In this document: in pieces, positions 25,114 through 34,245 of the stretch
Layout of the letters: each line of letters starts with the position of its first letter
Numbering within the stretch: the first letter of the stretch is position 1
Source of the DNA: Glutamicibacter sp002979865
GTDB taxonomy: Bacteria > Actinomycetota > Actinomycetes > Actinomycetales > Micrococcaceae
Length of the DNA: 64,000 nt
Direction: 5' to 3'
Assembly (NCBI RefSeq): GCF_050030965.1
Contig: NZ_CP188297.1
Span: 3,534,001-3,598,000, forward strand
The notes under the pieces: model-generated
The model's database searches: none
What the model was told of the DNA's origin: nothing
What the model saw: the letters and a program-made list of their open reading frames with translations, nothing else
Made by a program: the position numbers and the translations under genes

Positions 25114-25500
25114 TTAGACGGGGGTCCCTCTGGGTGTCATCCCGGTGACGATTAGTTCACCTTTGCGATCCCAAGAAGGCAGTCCGGCCATGGTGCTTGA
25201 CGAATAGCTTATGAGCCGACTCGTGCGGTTCACATAGCAGTAAGATGCACCGACCGGCATGTAGATGGGCAACGGTAGATTTTGAGGTGGCAGCAATGCT
25301 AGAGGGATGTTGGCCAAGAATTGGTTGCTCGTTGCGTCGTCTCCGACTAGTCGCATGGACCAGAACAATAGGTTTGGCAACGCCGAGACTCCGCATGTTT
25401 GCGAACCGGCTGAACGCCACCCATTGACCAGGTACTCGCGCAGGTCGAACCACGGGTTAGTTTCCGGGTACGCCGTGTTCAGCGTTGCTAGCTCGGTCAT
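25114..25500 (-). CDS. Short receptor-binding-like protein, paralogue 6 of 6
   Basis: 128 aa. N-terminal AYPETNPWFDLREYL matches the QPYPxxxPWxDL motif of the five upstream genes. The C-terminal part is predicted beta-rich and ends with TGMTPRGTPV, differing from the other five. The start ATG at 25500 forms an ATGA overlap with the gene before it. Last of the array, before the long fibre. Confidence 0.6.
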   Translation of the reverse strand: MTELATLNTAYPETNPWFDLREYLVNGWRSAGSQTCGVSALPNLLFWSMRLVGDDATSNQFLANIPLALLPPQNLPLPIYMPVGASYCYVNRTSRLISYSSSTMAGLPSWDRKGELIVTGMTPRGTPV

Positions 25501-25892
25501 GCTGCCCTCCGAACGTAGGTTGCTTGGCAGACAACGTTCTTGTTCGTGCCGTCTGCGATTCCGTTGCCCCAATATGGCAAGTGCAATGTTCCGTCCGAGT
25601 GGAGTTCTAGCACTACCGCGCCAACGTCCTTCTGGAATGCTGGGAGCGTCCAGTAGCGCACCGCTGAGCCGCCAACCTCGGGTAACAGCTCGGCAGGCAA
25701 CGGCGAGGTGATTTGCCGTGCCGTGCCACCGCGAGTATGCAGCTGTATCGTGACTTCGTTGGCCGTGACCTTTGCCAGGAAATTGAAGGACGAATTAGCG
25801 CCGAGCATGTACCAGTTATTGATTGCGTACGCGTGCAGATCCAGCCATGGCTCACGGTCAGGATACGGCTGAGGGATGGTGGAAGGGCTCAC
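25497..25892 (-). CDS. Short receptor-binding-like protein, paralogue 5 of 6
   Basis: 131 aa. QPYPDREPWLDLHAYA near the start. The body has VTIQLHTRGG, LPAELLPEV and ELHSDGTLHLP, a strand pattern seen in fibre-tip beta-sandwich domains, and ends TYVRRAA. GTG start overlaps the previous gene as GTGA. Closest to paralogue 3 by these shared elements. Confidence 0.6.
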   Translation of the reverse strand: MSPSTIPQPYPDREPWLDLHAYAINNWYMLGANSSFNFLAKVTANEVTIQLHTRGGTARQITSPLPAELLPEVGGSAVRYWTLPAFQKDVGAVVLELHSDGTLHLPYWGNGIADGTNKNVVCQATYVRRAA

Positions 25893-26302
25893 GGCTTCCT
25901 CCTCGGCGCAGTCAGAGACAGTGAAGCCCCACTAAAATCGGCTAGCTTCACGCCAAGGCCAGGGAAACGAATTGCCCCAGCTACACCGTATGAGAACTCA
26001 ACTTGATAGGCCGTTGAAACGCCAGACGGGCTAGTAAACCAACCATTCGCTACCGAGTTCACTGCCACACGGAAGACGTTCGGCAGATTACGAAGAACCC
26101 ACATATCTTCCAGCCCGGGGTCATTCTTGTCGATAGAAAACATCAGCACGAAATGAATGAAGTTCCCGTCAGGACAAGCAAGGCAAGACTGGTCATAGCG
26201 TGGAGATAATCCAGCGGTTAGATACTGCGAAATATCGAACCATGGAGACTTGGACGGATACGGTTGAATCGTCGCGACCGGCGCAATATCAGCCACAATC
26301 AC
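25889..26302 (-). CDS. Short receptor-binding-like protein, paralogue 4 of 6
   Basis: 137 aa. IQPYPSKSPWFDISQYLTAGLSP at the start, VEFSYGVAGAIRFPGLGVK and a TAPRRKP end. It is clearly the partner of paralogue 1, sharing SQYLxxGLSP, IRFPxxGxKxADF and the R-x-K-P end. GTG start, 4-nt overlap with the gene upstream. Confidence 0.6.
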   Translation of the reverse strand: MIVADIAPVATIQPYPSKSPWFDISQYLTAGLSPRYDQSCLACPDGNFIHFVLMFSIDKNDPGLEDMWVLRNLPNVFRVAVNSVANGWFTSPSGVSTAYQVEFSYGVAGAIRFPGLGVKLADFSGASLSLTAPRRKP

Positions 26303-26682
26303 GCCGCCTTTCGCATGTAGGAGTAATGGAAAGACAGGTCCTCCAGTGAGCCGTCGGATAGCGTTCGCCCCGGCGTATAAAGCCGTAGCGTTCCATCCGT
26401 GCGCAGATGCATTCCAATACTGAAGTCATGCCACGGCGAAAACGCCAGAAGCATCTTGTTCCCCTCAGGTACGAACATCTCCGGAAGATTCAGCGCAACA
26501 ATCGAGTTCGTTCCCCGGCGCGTGCGCAAATGCAGGTGCGCCGTGTTGCCCTCGATCAGCCCATTGAAATGAAACGAGGAAGTGTTCATGCCCAACAGCC
26601 AAGACGGTTCAACGAAAGCCATGAGATCAACCCACGGCTTGCTATCCGGGTACGGCTGCGCGAGACGCGGAAGCTCGGTCAT
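26299..26682 (-). CDS. Short receptor-binding-like protein, paralogue 3 of 6
   Basis: 127 aa. AQPYPDSKPWVDLMAFV near the start, then HLHLRTRRGT, LNLPEMFVPE and HLRTDGTLRLY, and an end in YSYMRKAA. The LP-x-x-[FL]-x-P plus DGTL pattern resembles receptor-binding beta-sandwich heads of phage fibres. ATGA overlaps on both sides. Confidence 0.6.
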   Translation of the reverse strand: MTELPRLAQPYPDSKPWVDLMAFVEPSWLLGMNTSSFHFNGLIEGNTAHLHLRTRRGTNSIVALNLPEMFVPEGNKMLLAFSPWHDFSIGMHLRTDGTLRLYTPGRTLSDGSLEDLSFHYSYMRKAA

Positions 26683-27080
26683 GCCACTGCCTTTCGCGGG
26701 TAGCTGCCGGCAATGGAGAGATACTTTCCGCCATATGGTGCCATCATCTGAGCGTTGGTCAGCCCCAAGCTATAGGCCGACATGACCAGCTGCCACCCGC
26801 CGGATGCAGTGCCGCCCTGCAACTCGACCAGGCAAGACGGACCGCCCAAGATCAGAGCCTGAACCGACAGGTGCCGAATCGCACGAAAGTGTTGAGGCAG
26901 GTCGCCGATAACGTGGCTAGCGCCAATCTGCACACGCCCGAACACCGTCACCGAGTTCTTCTCCGCGTACCCCTGGAACGACTGTGCAGCACCAGGAACA
27001 CCCCACCCATTCCTGAGAATGGATTCGAGATCTTCCCATGCAGGCAAGTCCGGGTAAGGCTGATTCGGAATAAGAGTCAT
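26679..27080 (-). CDS. Short receptor-binding-like protein, paralogue 2 of 6
   Basis: 133 aa. NQPYPDLPAWEDLESIL near the start (P-A-W instead of P-P-W-like spacing), then VTVFGRVQIG, GDLPQHFRAI and a SYPRKAVA end. Overlaps the neighbours by ATGA on both sides. The most divergent of the middle four. Confidence 0.6.
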   Translation of the reverse strand: MTLIPNQPYPDLPAWEDLESILRNGWGVPGAAQSFQGYAEKNSVTVFGRVQIGASHVIGDLPQHFRAIRHLSVQALILGGPSCLVELQGGTASGGWQLVMSAYSLGLTNAQMMAPYGGKYLSIAGSYPRKAVA

Positions 27081-27484
27081 GGCTTGCTCCTAGGCCCGGT
27101 CATCGTCAGCGAAACTAAATGGAAGTCAGCCATTTTGATTCCCATGCTTGGGAAGCGGATAGCGGCTACCCACCCCACACGCCCGAATTCAATACGGTGC
27201 GATTGATCGGTGCCGTCCGGTTTGCTAAACCATCCAGTCGTTGAACCATTTGCGGCCACCCGCAACGACGGATGAATCGCGTTCATCAGATAGTGAACCG
27301 ACAGATCCGGGTCAACCCGATTTACAAGCACCATGAAACTGTAGTGAACAAAGTTGCCGTCTACCGAAGCAGCGACCGACCCCGGTGCGAAAGGCGAAAG
27401 TCCCTTGCGCAAGTACTGCGAAACGTCATACCAAGGGTACTTAGACGGATACGGCTGAGCGTCCAGAATCGGTAAATCAATCAT
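27077..27484 (-). CDS. Short receptor-binding-like protein, paralogue 1 of 6
   Basis: 135 aa. AQPYPSKYPWYDVSQYL near the start; VEFGRVGWVAAIRFPSMGIK-like core (here FGRVGWVAAIRFPSMG) and an end GPRSKP. First of the array, and its start overlaps the spike gene stop as TAATG. Paired with paralogue 4 in sequence. Confidence 0.6.
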   Translation of the reverse strand: MIDLPILDAQPYPSKYPWYDVSQYLRKGLSPFAPGSVAASVDGNFVHYSFMVLVNRVDPDLSVHYLMNAIHPSLRVAANGSTTGWFSKPDGTDQSHRIEFGRVGWVAAIRFPSMGIKMADFHLVSLTMTGPRSKP

Positions 27485-28191
27485 TACTGGCTCCGTTCTG
27501 ACTTGGCCGCGATCGCAGGGGCGGTCAAACCGATCCGGCCCACCGCTGATGCTGTCACCCCGAGCGCAACGAAAGTGGGACGCGCCGCACGGCCAGCCGG
27601 GAGAATGAAGTCATGCTCCACTTGGTAAGCCCAATCCGGCCAAACAGCCAACGACAGCATCGCATTGGAACCGTCCCGGGTTGCCCCGTTCATGTAATCT
27701 ACCCGCGGCTGCAGACCCGTAACCCCAGAAACACCGGACAGCAATACTGTCATCTGCCAACCAGAAGGACGAGAAACAGCCGCCACACCCGCTGCGAAAG
27801 GATAAACGAACGCCAAATCACCAGTGCTTCCCAGCTTGGCCAGATCAATCCACGAAACCCACCCGCGATCGGGATCCCACTCATTCGATATGGCCTCGAC
27901 GCCGGGATGCCCCGAAGGCCACCAAGATTTCGCCGGCGTACGAATCTTCGCCAACGTCGCCTCAACCTCGGCAAAACGCGCGTCCGGATCCGGGACCGCG
28001 ACCATGTCCTGCCGCGAACCACCCAGCAACACCACCAGGACCGGAGAATCGACAGCAGTCAACCCGTGCGAGGGCATGGGGCCTAACGGCTCCGAGCCCA
28101 TCAGCTGCGGAACAACCACCCACACCAAACCATCTTCAAGAACCCGAGTGACCGTGCCACGCCAAACCTGGCCAGCGGACTGCGAACCCAT
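27484..28191 (-). CDS. Baseplate spike/hub-tip protein (gpV-like)
   Basis: 235 aa. N-terminal ~75 residues look like an OB-fold of gpV/gp5 spike proteins (VWRGTVTRVLEDGLVWVVVPQL, then SPVLVVLLGG), with a C-terminal domain containing WDPDRGWVSWIDLAKLGS, where the W-x-D-L element resembles the motif of the next six genes. Start ATG at 28191 with GGAGG five nt upstream, overlapping the previous stop as TGATG. Spike proteins puncture the cell surface. Confidence 0.65.
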   Translation of the reverse strand: MGSQSAGQVWRGTVTRVLEDGLVWVVVPQLMGSEPLGPMPSHGLTAVDSPVLVVLLGGSRQDMVAVPDPDARFAEVEATLAKIRTPAKSWWPSGHPGVEAISNEWDPDRGWVSWIDLAKLGSTGDLAFVYPFAAGVAAVSRPSGWQMTVLLSGVSGVTGLQPRVDYMNGATRDGSNAMLSLAVWPDWAYQVEHDFILPAGRAARPTFVALGVTASAVGRIGLTAPAIAAKSERSQ

Positions 28192-28592
28192 CACGCCCTC
28201 CAATACTTGAAACCAGGAAGCTGATACGCCGCAGCATAGTCAGACGGATCGGGGCGCCGCACCGTGACCAGATCCCCAGTCAACATCATCGCGAGTATCC
28301 CCCGGCCAACGGTGAAACCAAGCCCGCCGTCACCGTCCACCACCAGGAGGCCGGCATCGAGCAAACCATTCACCGGAACCTTCACACCGTCCCGGGCAGT
28401 CACCGCCAAAAGCAACCGATCAGTGTCCGGAGCATACTCGGCTAACCCGGCAGCAGCCGAAGAAATAATCTCAGCCAGCTCAGCCGTCCCCTCATCCTCC
28501 ACGGCCCGTTCCAGAAGAACATCAGTACGAGAATCAACAGTCAGCTCGCACGTCGCGGTCACCCGGGCAACCAGCATCCAAATCCACGTCAT
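28191..28592 (-). CDS. Baseplate-region protein, unknown function
   Basis: 133 aa, beta-rich, no signal peptide despite a hydrophobic start (TWIWMLVARVTATCELTV). Contains acidic stretches (LERAVEDEGTAELAEII) and GDGGLGFTVGRGIL. Lies between hub and spike genes, both overlapping it by 1-4 nt, so a baseplate role is likely. No family recognised. Confidence 0.6.
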   Translation of the reverse strand: MTWIWMLVARVTATCELTVDSRTDVLLERAVEDEGTAELAEIISSAAAGLAEYAPDTDRLLLAVTARDGVKVPVNGLLDAGLLVVDGDGGLGFTVGRGILAMMLTGDLVTVRRPDPSDYAAAYQLPGFKYWRA

Positions 28593-30010
28593 TTCAGCTG
28601 GTTCCTCGCAGTCTGCCCCTTAGGCCGCAAATAACCCTGCAGGCCAACCTTGTTGAACGTCGCGTAGTGGGCACCCAATCCACGAGTACCCGACTGGGAC
28701 AAGCAATAAACAGTGGAACCGTTATCCCGGATCACGACAGCGACGTGGCCGTAATACCGTCCGCCGATCTTTCCGTATGGTGCACCCCAGCACGCAATAT
28801 CACCCGCGCGAGCAGTTGAATGCTTACTAATCGGGGTGAAGTACCGGCGCTGCACGCTGCCCCCGTACCACTGGTTTCCGTTTCCGCGAGGCCACACTCC
28901 GAAGAGGTCCCTGGCGTATTGCTTCGTCAAGCCGACGCATTGCACGCCGTACCCCTCGACGCCCCATTTGCCGCCGTGCTTATTCACTACCCACCGGCGG
29001 AACCAAAGGCTCCCTTCCAGGGATTGGCTGGTTTTCTGCTTGGTCGACGATGAAGAAGACGATGAGGACTTGGATTTCGTCGTCGTCTTTTTCTTCGTCG
29101 TGCCCTTCGCTTCCTTGCGCTTGGTCGAAGCTGTCTTCTTCGCGCCGGCCTTCGCCTGCTTCTCAGGGTTCACCGGACGCTCACAAACGACCTTGACCGT
29201 CTCTGAAACCGTCATCGGGTAAGAGCAAGACACGACAATCCACCGGCCGCCCATCTCGCCCACGTTGCCGCCCAGAGCTATCTCGTCACCCGGGCGCACG
29301 GTGTCACCATTCGCCGCGACCAACCCCACCTCTAGACGCTCATCCTTGCGGCCCTCCGAACCGCCATTATATTTAGGCAACCCGCTCATGGAAGCCGAGT
29401 AATCGCTCCACGAGTTCCAGGTGAGCTGCCATGTTGAACGACCGGACTGGCCCATCATCCATGTAGGCCGCGCGAACACCAGCCGCCCACCATACTCGAA
29501 AAGCCAGACACCGAGTTCCCGTGCGAGGACCGTCATCACGTCCCACGTCGACTCACGCCGGGAACCTTCCGGCTTCTCCCGCATAATCTTGCGCTTCCCC
29601 AGCCCCGGCTGAATCCAATACGACGTCATGCCGACCGCCTTGGCCTGGGAGCGAACCCACGCAGAAACGTCCTGATTGCCCCAGTTCTTTGCACCCGTTT
29701 GCTTCCGGAGCTTCGTGACGAACGACGACAGGGCTGTAACTGTCACCTGCGGCCCTGCTGGGTCCGCCTTGGTACCTACATCATCGATAGTCACAGACCA
29801 GGTGCCATACCGGATCGTGGTTCCCCGCTTCAATGAACCTGATCGGAATAACTGCATGCTTGGCGTGTCATTGAAAACGAACTTCATCTGGGACACCGAC
29901 GATGTGGATACGTCCAGGCTGGCGCTCACGCACGTTTCAGAGACGTTGGAGAACGCTGCACCGCTGATGGTCAGCTTATTCAGCTTTGACCCATCCATGG
30001 TCGATGACAT
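28589..30010 (-). CDS. Baseplate hub (gpD/late control D-like) with CHAP domain
   Basis: 473 aa. The first ~280 residues follow the late-control-D/hub pattern (VRSQAKAVGMTSYWIQPGLGKRK, DVMTVLARELGVWLFEYGGRLVFARP). A Lys/Thr/Ser-rich linker at about 290-325 leads to a C-terminal cysteine-peptidase-like CHAP domain (QCVGLTKQYARDLFG catalytic Cys, HVAVV with His, and a Trp/Asn context). Such enzymes cut peptidoglycan during DNA entry. AAGGAG lies 8 nt before the ATG. Confidence 0.82.
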   Translation of the reverse strand: MSSTMDGSKLNKLTISGAAFSNVSETCVSASLDVSTSSVSQMKFVFNDTPSMQLFRSGSLKRGTTIRYGTWSVTIDDVGTKADPAGPQVTVTALSSFVTKLRKQTGAKNWGNQDVSAWVRSQAKAVGMTSYWIQPGLGKRKIMREKPEGSRRESTWDVMTVLARELGVWLFEYGGRLVFARPTWMMGQSGRSTWQLTWNSWSDYSASMSGLPKYNGGSEGRKDERLEVGLVAANGDTVRPGDEIALGGNVGEMGGRWIVVSCSYPMTVSETVKVVCERPVNPEKQAKAGAKKTASTKRKEAKGTTKKKTTTKSKSSSSSSSSTKQKTSQSLEGSLWFRRWVVNKHGGKWGVEGYGVQCVGLTKQYARDLFGVWPRGNGNQWYGGSVQRRYFTPISKHSTARAGDIACWGAPYGKIGGRYYGHVAVVIRDNGSTVYCLSQSGTRGLGAHYATFNKVGLQGYLRPKGQTARNQLK

Positions 30011-30022
30011 GCAGGATTCTCC

Positions 30023-30715
30023 TTACTTCTTCGGTAGCTTGATGGTTTTACCAACCGATATGCGGTTCGGGTTCGGGATGGCCTTCTTATTCAGCTTCCA
30101 AATCTCCGGCCAACGGGATCCCCGGCCCAGCTGCTTCGCGGCGATCTTGAACAGGCTGTCGCCCTTCTTGATCTTGTAGGTCCTCTGAACCTGCTTCTTG
30201 GCCTTCTTCTTCGTAGTTTTCCGCGGCTTCGGCTTAGGCTTCTTGGCCGACTTCTTCTTGATCAACGCAGGCGAATCCACAGCTTGCTTGATCTTCCAAT
30301 GAAGCACCGCGTAGCTGATCTGGTTATGACCCGACAGCTGCTTGATCTCAATGCGGAAGCCCGTAACGTTGAACCACACCGTTGACGCGAACAAGTTCGG
30401 ACCGTTGATGAAACGCACCTTCTGCCCGGTTCGAATCAGCTTCTGCAGCTTCCAGATCGGGGCGTTGATGTTCCGCTGAAAATTCAGGTTGGCCACGGGG
30501 TGCGAAAACGAAACTTCCCTCAGCCCTGGCGCCGTCATCCGCGTGAATGGCTGCTTCCCTTCACGAGTCACTTCACCGAACGACGGAACGTGCTCGAAAC
30601 TGAACTGCTCAGGCGTGGTCCACAACGAGATCTTCTGACCCTTGGACCCGATGACCATCATCTGCTTGGCTGGACGCACCGTCGGGTTGTAGAGAATCCG
30701 GATTTTCACTGACAT
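30023..30715 (-). CDS. LysM-domain tail protein (gpU/gp53-like)
   Basis: 230 aa. The N-terminal domain is typical of proteins between tape measure and hub. A Lys-rich linker (KKKSAKKPKPKPRKTTKKK) leads to a C-terminal LysM motif: YKIKKGDSLFKIAAKQLG with the closing NRISVGKTIKLP. LysM tail adaptors link tail tube and hub. Start overlaps tape-measure stop as TGATG. Confidence 0.85.
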   Translation of the reverse strand: MSVKIRILYNPTVRPAKQMMVIGSKGQKISLWTTPEQFSFEHVPSFGEVTREGKQPFTRMTAPGLREVSFSHPVANLNFQRNINAPIWKLQKLIRTGQKVRFINGPNLFASTVWFNVTGFRIEIKQLSGHNQISYAVLHWKIKQAVDSPALIKKKSAKKPKPKPRKTTKKKAKKQVQRTYKIKKGDSLFKIAAKQLGRGSRWPEIWKLNKKAIPNPNRISVGKTIKLPKK

Positions 30716-33700
30716 CAGTACGCTTGCTCCATCTGCTCCTGCTTGGCTTCCATCGCAGCAAGGACGGCTTCTTGTACGATGCGGCCCAGCTCGTCCGGGT
30801 CCATTCCGGTACCAGCAGGTACGGTCACCTGAACTGCGCCCTCGTTGAGGGTTATGTTCCCTCCAGAGCTGCCTTTAGAAGGGGACGGCGCCAACGAAGG
30901 TGGTGCAGAAGCAGGAGCCGTGTTCGGCTTGAACTCGTCGACCCACGCGCCAGGTACCGTGTCAGGGATGCCGCCGCCGGCAAACCGTGCCACCAAATCA
31001 GCCATGGACGCCCGTGCAGGTCCCCCACCGGCAGGCCGGCCGCCAGAATAGAGATGGTTGAGCGCCATGATGTTCGACGGGCCCATGGCACGCACGAGCT
31101 CAGGCACCAAGACCGCCTCACCGCGAGACAACACGGCAGGAATGTCATCGACACCCGGCGCGTAACCGGGCATGACGCCGCCGCCGGCAAGGTAGACCCC
31201 ACCGCCAGCGTTCTGTCGTGGCCCACCGAACTGGGAAGTGATCGGCCCGTTATCGATCTGCGTGATGGACTCGGTGATCTGACGCTGGATCGAGACAGTC
31301 TGCGTATTGTGCGTGTTCACATGGTTGTTGACGTAGGTATTGACGGTTTTTCCATCGATCTTGTCCATCGCACCGCGGGTGTCCTCTGCGGTGCGCTTCG
31401 CCGTCTCGGACATCCACGAATCAATCGACACGCCATCAGGGATGCCGAGAATCTTCCGCGCAAGATCTTCACCAGCCTTGCCCGTAATACCGAATGCGTC
31501 AGCTGCGTTGACCAAGTCCGTGTAAGTCCCACTGAGCTTGGCTTGCAGTGCGTCCTGCCCAAGCCCCTCGTTGGCCATGGCTTTCACCTGGTCCATGCCG
31601 CCGCGCGCCAAGTCTTGGAAGGCACTATTCGCGGCGGCGCCAGCGACCGTGGTCAGATCGAAATCATTCTTGTTCTGGTTCAGCACCCCGGACAGGCTGC
31701 CGTTCTTCTCGATCAGCTCGTCTACGGTCTCATCGATTCCACGCAACGCTTCCTGGTAGCTGGCCTGAGCATCACGAGACGACATCGTCGCTAGACCGGT
31801 TGTGAACAGCAAGTCAAGGAATTGCTCCATCCCGACGATCACGCCGTCAAGGGTGAGACCCACTTCGGCTAGCTCTTCTTCCATGGCCGCGATCTGCTCA
31901 GCAGTTGGCCCGGCGGCTTCACCAAGTGCACCGGTACTATCGGCGGCATCTTGTGTTGCTCGCGCTGCAGTAACAGCCACAGGCTCGACACCGGACATAG
32001 CCCAGTTCAAAAGTTCCTGCTCAGTGACTGTCTCCCCCACGCCGTGAGCGACATTGCGCAGCGAGTCGAGGTAAGCGCCCATATATGGCGTCAGATCCGA
32101 AATGCTCTTGCCGCCGGCTTCGGCAGAATCAACCATCTGCCGGAATACGGAGGACGCACCCTCAAAGTCCCCGTCGCTCACAGCCGTAGCCATGACATCG
32201 GAGATACCTTCAAGTTCGCGTTTCAATGCTGGCAAACCGTTTTCAGCACCCAAGTGCGTGGCGCCGAACGAGGCCAGGTGACCGCGAATGTTGCCGAACT
32301 TGGGATCCAGCTTGGATAGCGCGTCGCCGACGTTATCAATCTGGCCGGTGAGATTGCTTTTATCGCCAAAATCCATGTTCTTGAACGAGTCACCGACGTT
32401 GGCAACCTTGTCACGTGCTTTCAAATACACATCTACGAAGTCCTCGACACCACGTGCATCCGGTGCTTGGGAATTGTTCGCAGATACCGCAGCCTGTAGG
32501 AGGATGAACGCAGCCGTAGCCAATCCAACGCCCTTCCCAATCTTTCCCATGACGCCTGGTACTCGGCTACCGCTGGCCTGCAGGTCTCGGAACCCGCCAA
32601 TGGTGTCCATGATCTTTGGCATGAGCAGGACCAAGCCACCACCCAAGAGCAGTGCACCGCCGGTCACGCCGGTTAGCACACCGATGAAGGAGAGCACTGG
32701 GCCCGGGATGGTGCCGACCATATCTACGAAGTCTTCCGCGGTTTGGACTAGGCCACGCAGCGCGTCATTCGCCCCTGAACCGGACTGCAGGAAGACCGTA
32801 TCGAAGGAACCGCCGAGCTTTTCGAGGTCGCCGGCCAAGTTGTTCTGCAAGTCTGCAGCGGTCTTAGCGGCGTACCCTGAGTCGTTGACTTCCTTCGTCC
32901 AGTTGCTGATGCCTTCTGCGCCCTGCTCGTAGAGGACGTTGGCTGCACGGATCGCGTCGGAGCCGAACATGATGCCCATGGACGCCATGCGTTGCTCAGC
33001 GGTGAGGTCTTTCATGCTGTTTTGGAGGATGCCCGCAAATTCGGACATGCCGATGAACTCGCCATTAGCGTCGTAAGCGCTAATACCGAGGGCTTCCATT
33101 TCCTTCTTGGCTTCCTTCGACTGCGGGGTGAGCCGTTGCAGCATGGTCTTGAATGAGGTGCCCGCGTCAGAGCCGAGCAGGCCGTTGGACGCGAAAGCCG
33201 CCAGAGTACCTGTGGTCTCCTCGATGTTCAGACCGGTGGCCGAGGCAACAAGTCCGGCTTGCCCCAGAGCCATGCCGAGGTCTTCTACTGAGCCCATGGC
33301 CTTACCGGCGCCGGCGGCCAACAAGTCAGCTAGGTGCGGGATCTGGTCCCCGGACAGCTTGAACTGCGTCATTGCGGTGGAAGCGATCTCCGCGGCCTTA
33401 CTCACCTCTAGCTCGCCAGCAGCGGCCAGCGACATGGCACCGTTCAGGCCACCGTTGAGAATGTCCTGCGTGGACACGCCAGCCTTGCCGAGCTCGTTGA
33501 TCGCCCCGGCAGCTTCCTCAGCGGAGTACGCGGTGTCCGCGCCTGCGCTGATAGCTGCTTCACGCAGCAACGCCATGTTGGCGTCGGATTCCTGGGTGAA
33601 TGCCTTCACCTGAGACATGGCCTTGTCGAAGTCGGCGTAGGTGTTCAGCATCTTGCCGAAACCTAAGCTCATGGCACCGCCAACAGCCGTCACAGCGGGT

Positions 33701-34221
33701 GCCATGTTGTCTAGGCCCTCGTTGCGCTGCTTAGAGTTAACCGTGGGCCCCTTGGCGAGTTCCTCGTTCTGAGTGAGCAGGCCAGCTTGCGCCTCTTCAA
33801 GATCGCCGGTCGCCGTGGCCACCGCGTGCAGGGCTTTCTCTTGCCGGTACCGTGCCGCTTCCAAGTTCTTCTCAGCAGTCAGTACCGTTGCAGAACCACC
33901 ATCGGCGCGGGCGCGGGCTTCTTCCAGTCGCTTCTCAGCAATCGTGGCCCGTGCCGAAGCTTGCTCGAAGTTATGCAGGGCATCCGAGCGCTTGCCAGTG
34001 GCGCGCTCAACAGCTTTCTCCATATCCGATTGAGCGCCAGTGGCCCGGGCCGTGGCTTTTTCAATGACAGCGGCAGCGGACTCGGCCGACTCGCCTTGAC
34101 GCTTATTTGCGTCTTCGATTCGCTTGGAAGTCTGCTCGAAGTTCTTGTCGACCTTCGCCAAAGGGGCAGAGATTTCGTCTTTCAGTTCTGCGGTGAGTGT
34201 TACTTTGCTACTGACAGACAA
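30715..34221 (-). CDS. Tail tape measure protein (TP901 type)
   Basis: 1168 aa, the largest gene. Coiled-coil N-terminal third (about 1-170), then the TP901-core signature: AINELGKAGVSTQDIL, MAQFKLSG-like region MTQFKLSGDQIPHLADLL and ASNGLLGSDAGTSFKTMLQ. A hydrophobic stretch near 500-580 and a Pro-rich C-terminus follow. It sets tail length; at roughly 0.15 nm per residue the tail would be about 175 nm (rough inference). TTG start with AAAGGGGG upstream. Confidence 0.93.
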   Translation of the reverse strand: MSVSSKVTLTAELKDEISAPLAKVDKNFEQTSKRIEDANKRQGESAESAAAVIEKATARATGAQSDMEKAVERATGKRSDALHNFEQASARATIAEKRLEEARARADGGSATVLTAEKNLEAARYRQEKALHAVATATGDLEEAQAGLLTQNEELAKGPTVNSKQRNEGLDNMAPAVTAVGGAMSLGFGKMLNTYADFDKAMSQVKAFTQESDANMALLREAAISAGADTAYSAEEAAGAINELGKAGVSTQDILNGGLNGAMSLAAAGELEVSKAAEIASTAMTQFKLSGDQIPHLADLLAAGAGKAMGSVEDLGMALGQAGLVASATGLNIEETTGTLAAFASNGLLGSDAGTSFKTMLQRLTPQSKEAKKEMEALGISAYDANGEFIGMSEFAGILQNSMKDLTAEQRMASMGIMFGSDAIRAANVLYEQGAEGISNWTKEVNDSGYAAKTAADLQNNLAGDLEKLGGSFDTVFLQSGSGANDALRGLVQTAEDFVDMVGTIPGPVLSFIGVLTGVTGGALLLGGGLVLLMPKIMDTIGGFRDLQASGSRVPGVMGKIGKGVGLATAAFILLQAAVSANNSQAPDARGVEDFVDVYLKARDKVANVGDSFKNMDFGDKSNLTGQIDNVGDALSKLDPKFGNIRGHLASFGATHLGAENGLPALKRELEGISDVMATAVSDGDFEGASSVFRQMVDSAEAGGKSISDLTPYMGAYLDSLRNVAHGVGETVTEQELLNWAMSGVEPVAVTAARATQDAADSTGALGEAAGPTAEQIAAMEEELAEVGLTLDGVIVGMEQFLDLLFTTGLATMSSRDAQASYQEALRGIDETVDELIEKNGSLSGVLNQNKNDFDLTTVAGAAANSAFQDLARGGMDQVKAMANEGLGQDALQAKLSGTYTDLVNAADAFGITGKAGEDLARKILGIPDGVSIDSWMSETAKRTAEDTRGAMDKIDGKTVNTYVNNHVNTHNTQTVSIQRQITESITQIDNGPITSQFGGPRQNAGGGVYLAGGGVMPGYAPGVDDIPAVLSRGEAVLVPELVRAMGPSNIMALNHLYSGGRPAGGGPARASMADLVARFAGGGIPDTVPGAWVDEFKPNTAPASAPPSLAPSPSKGSSGGNITLNEGAVQVTVPAGTGMDPDELGRIVQEAVLAAMEAKQEQMEQAY

Positions 34222-34245
34222 TGCTCTGCCCCCTTTCGGCGATTA

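Noticed and set aside
30724..31794. Long + strand reading frame opposite the tape measure gene
   Set aside because: Arg/His-rich shadow with no start signal; the tape measure frame is clear.
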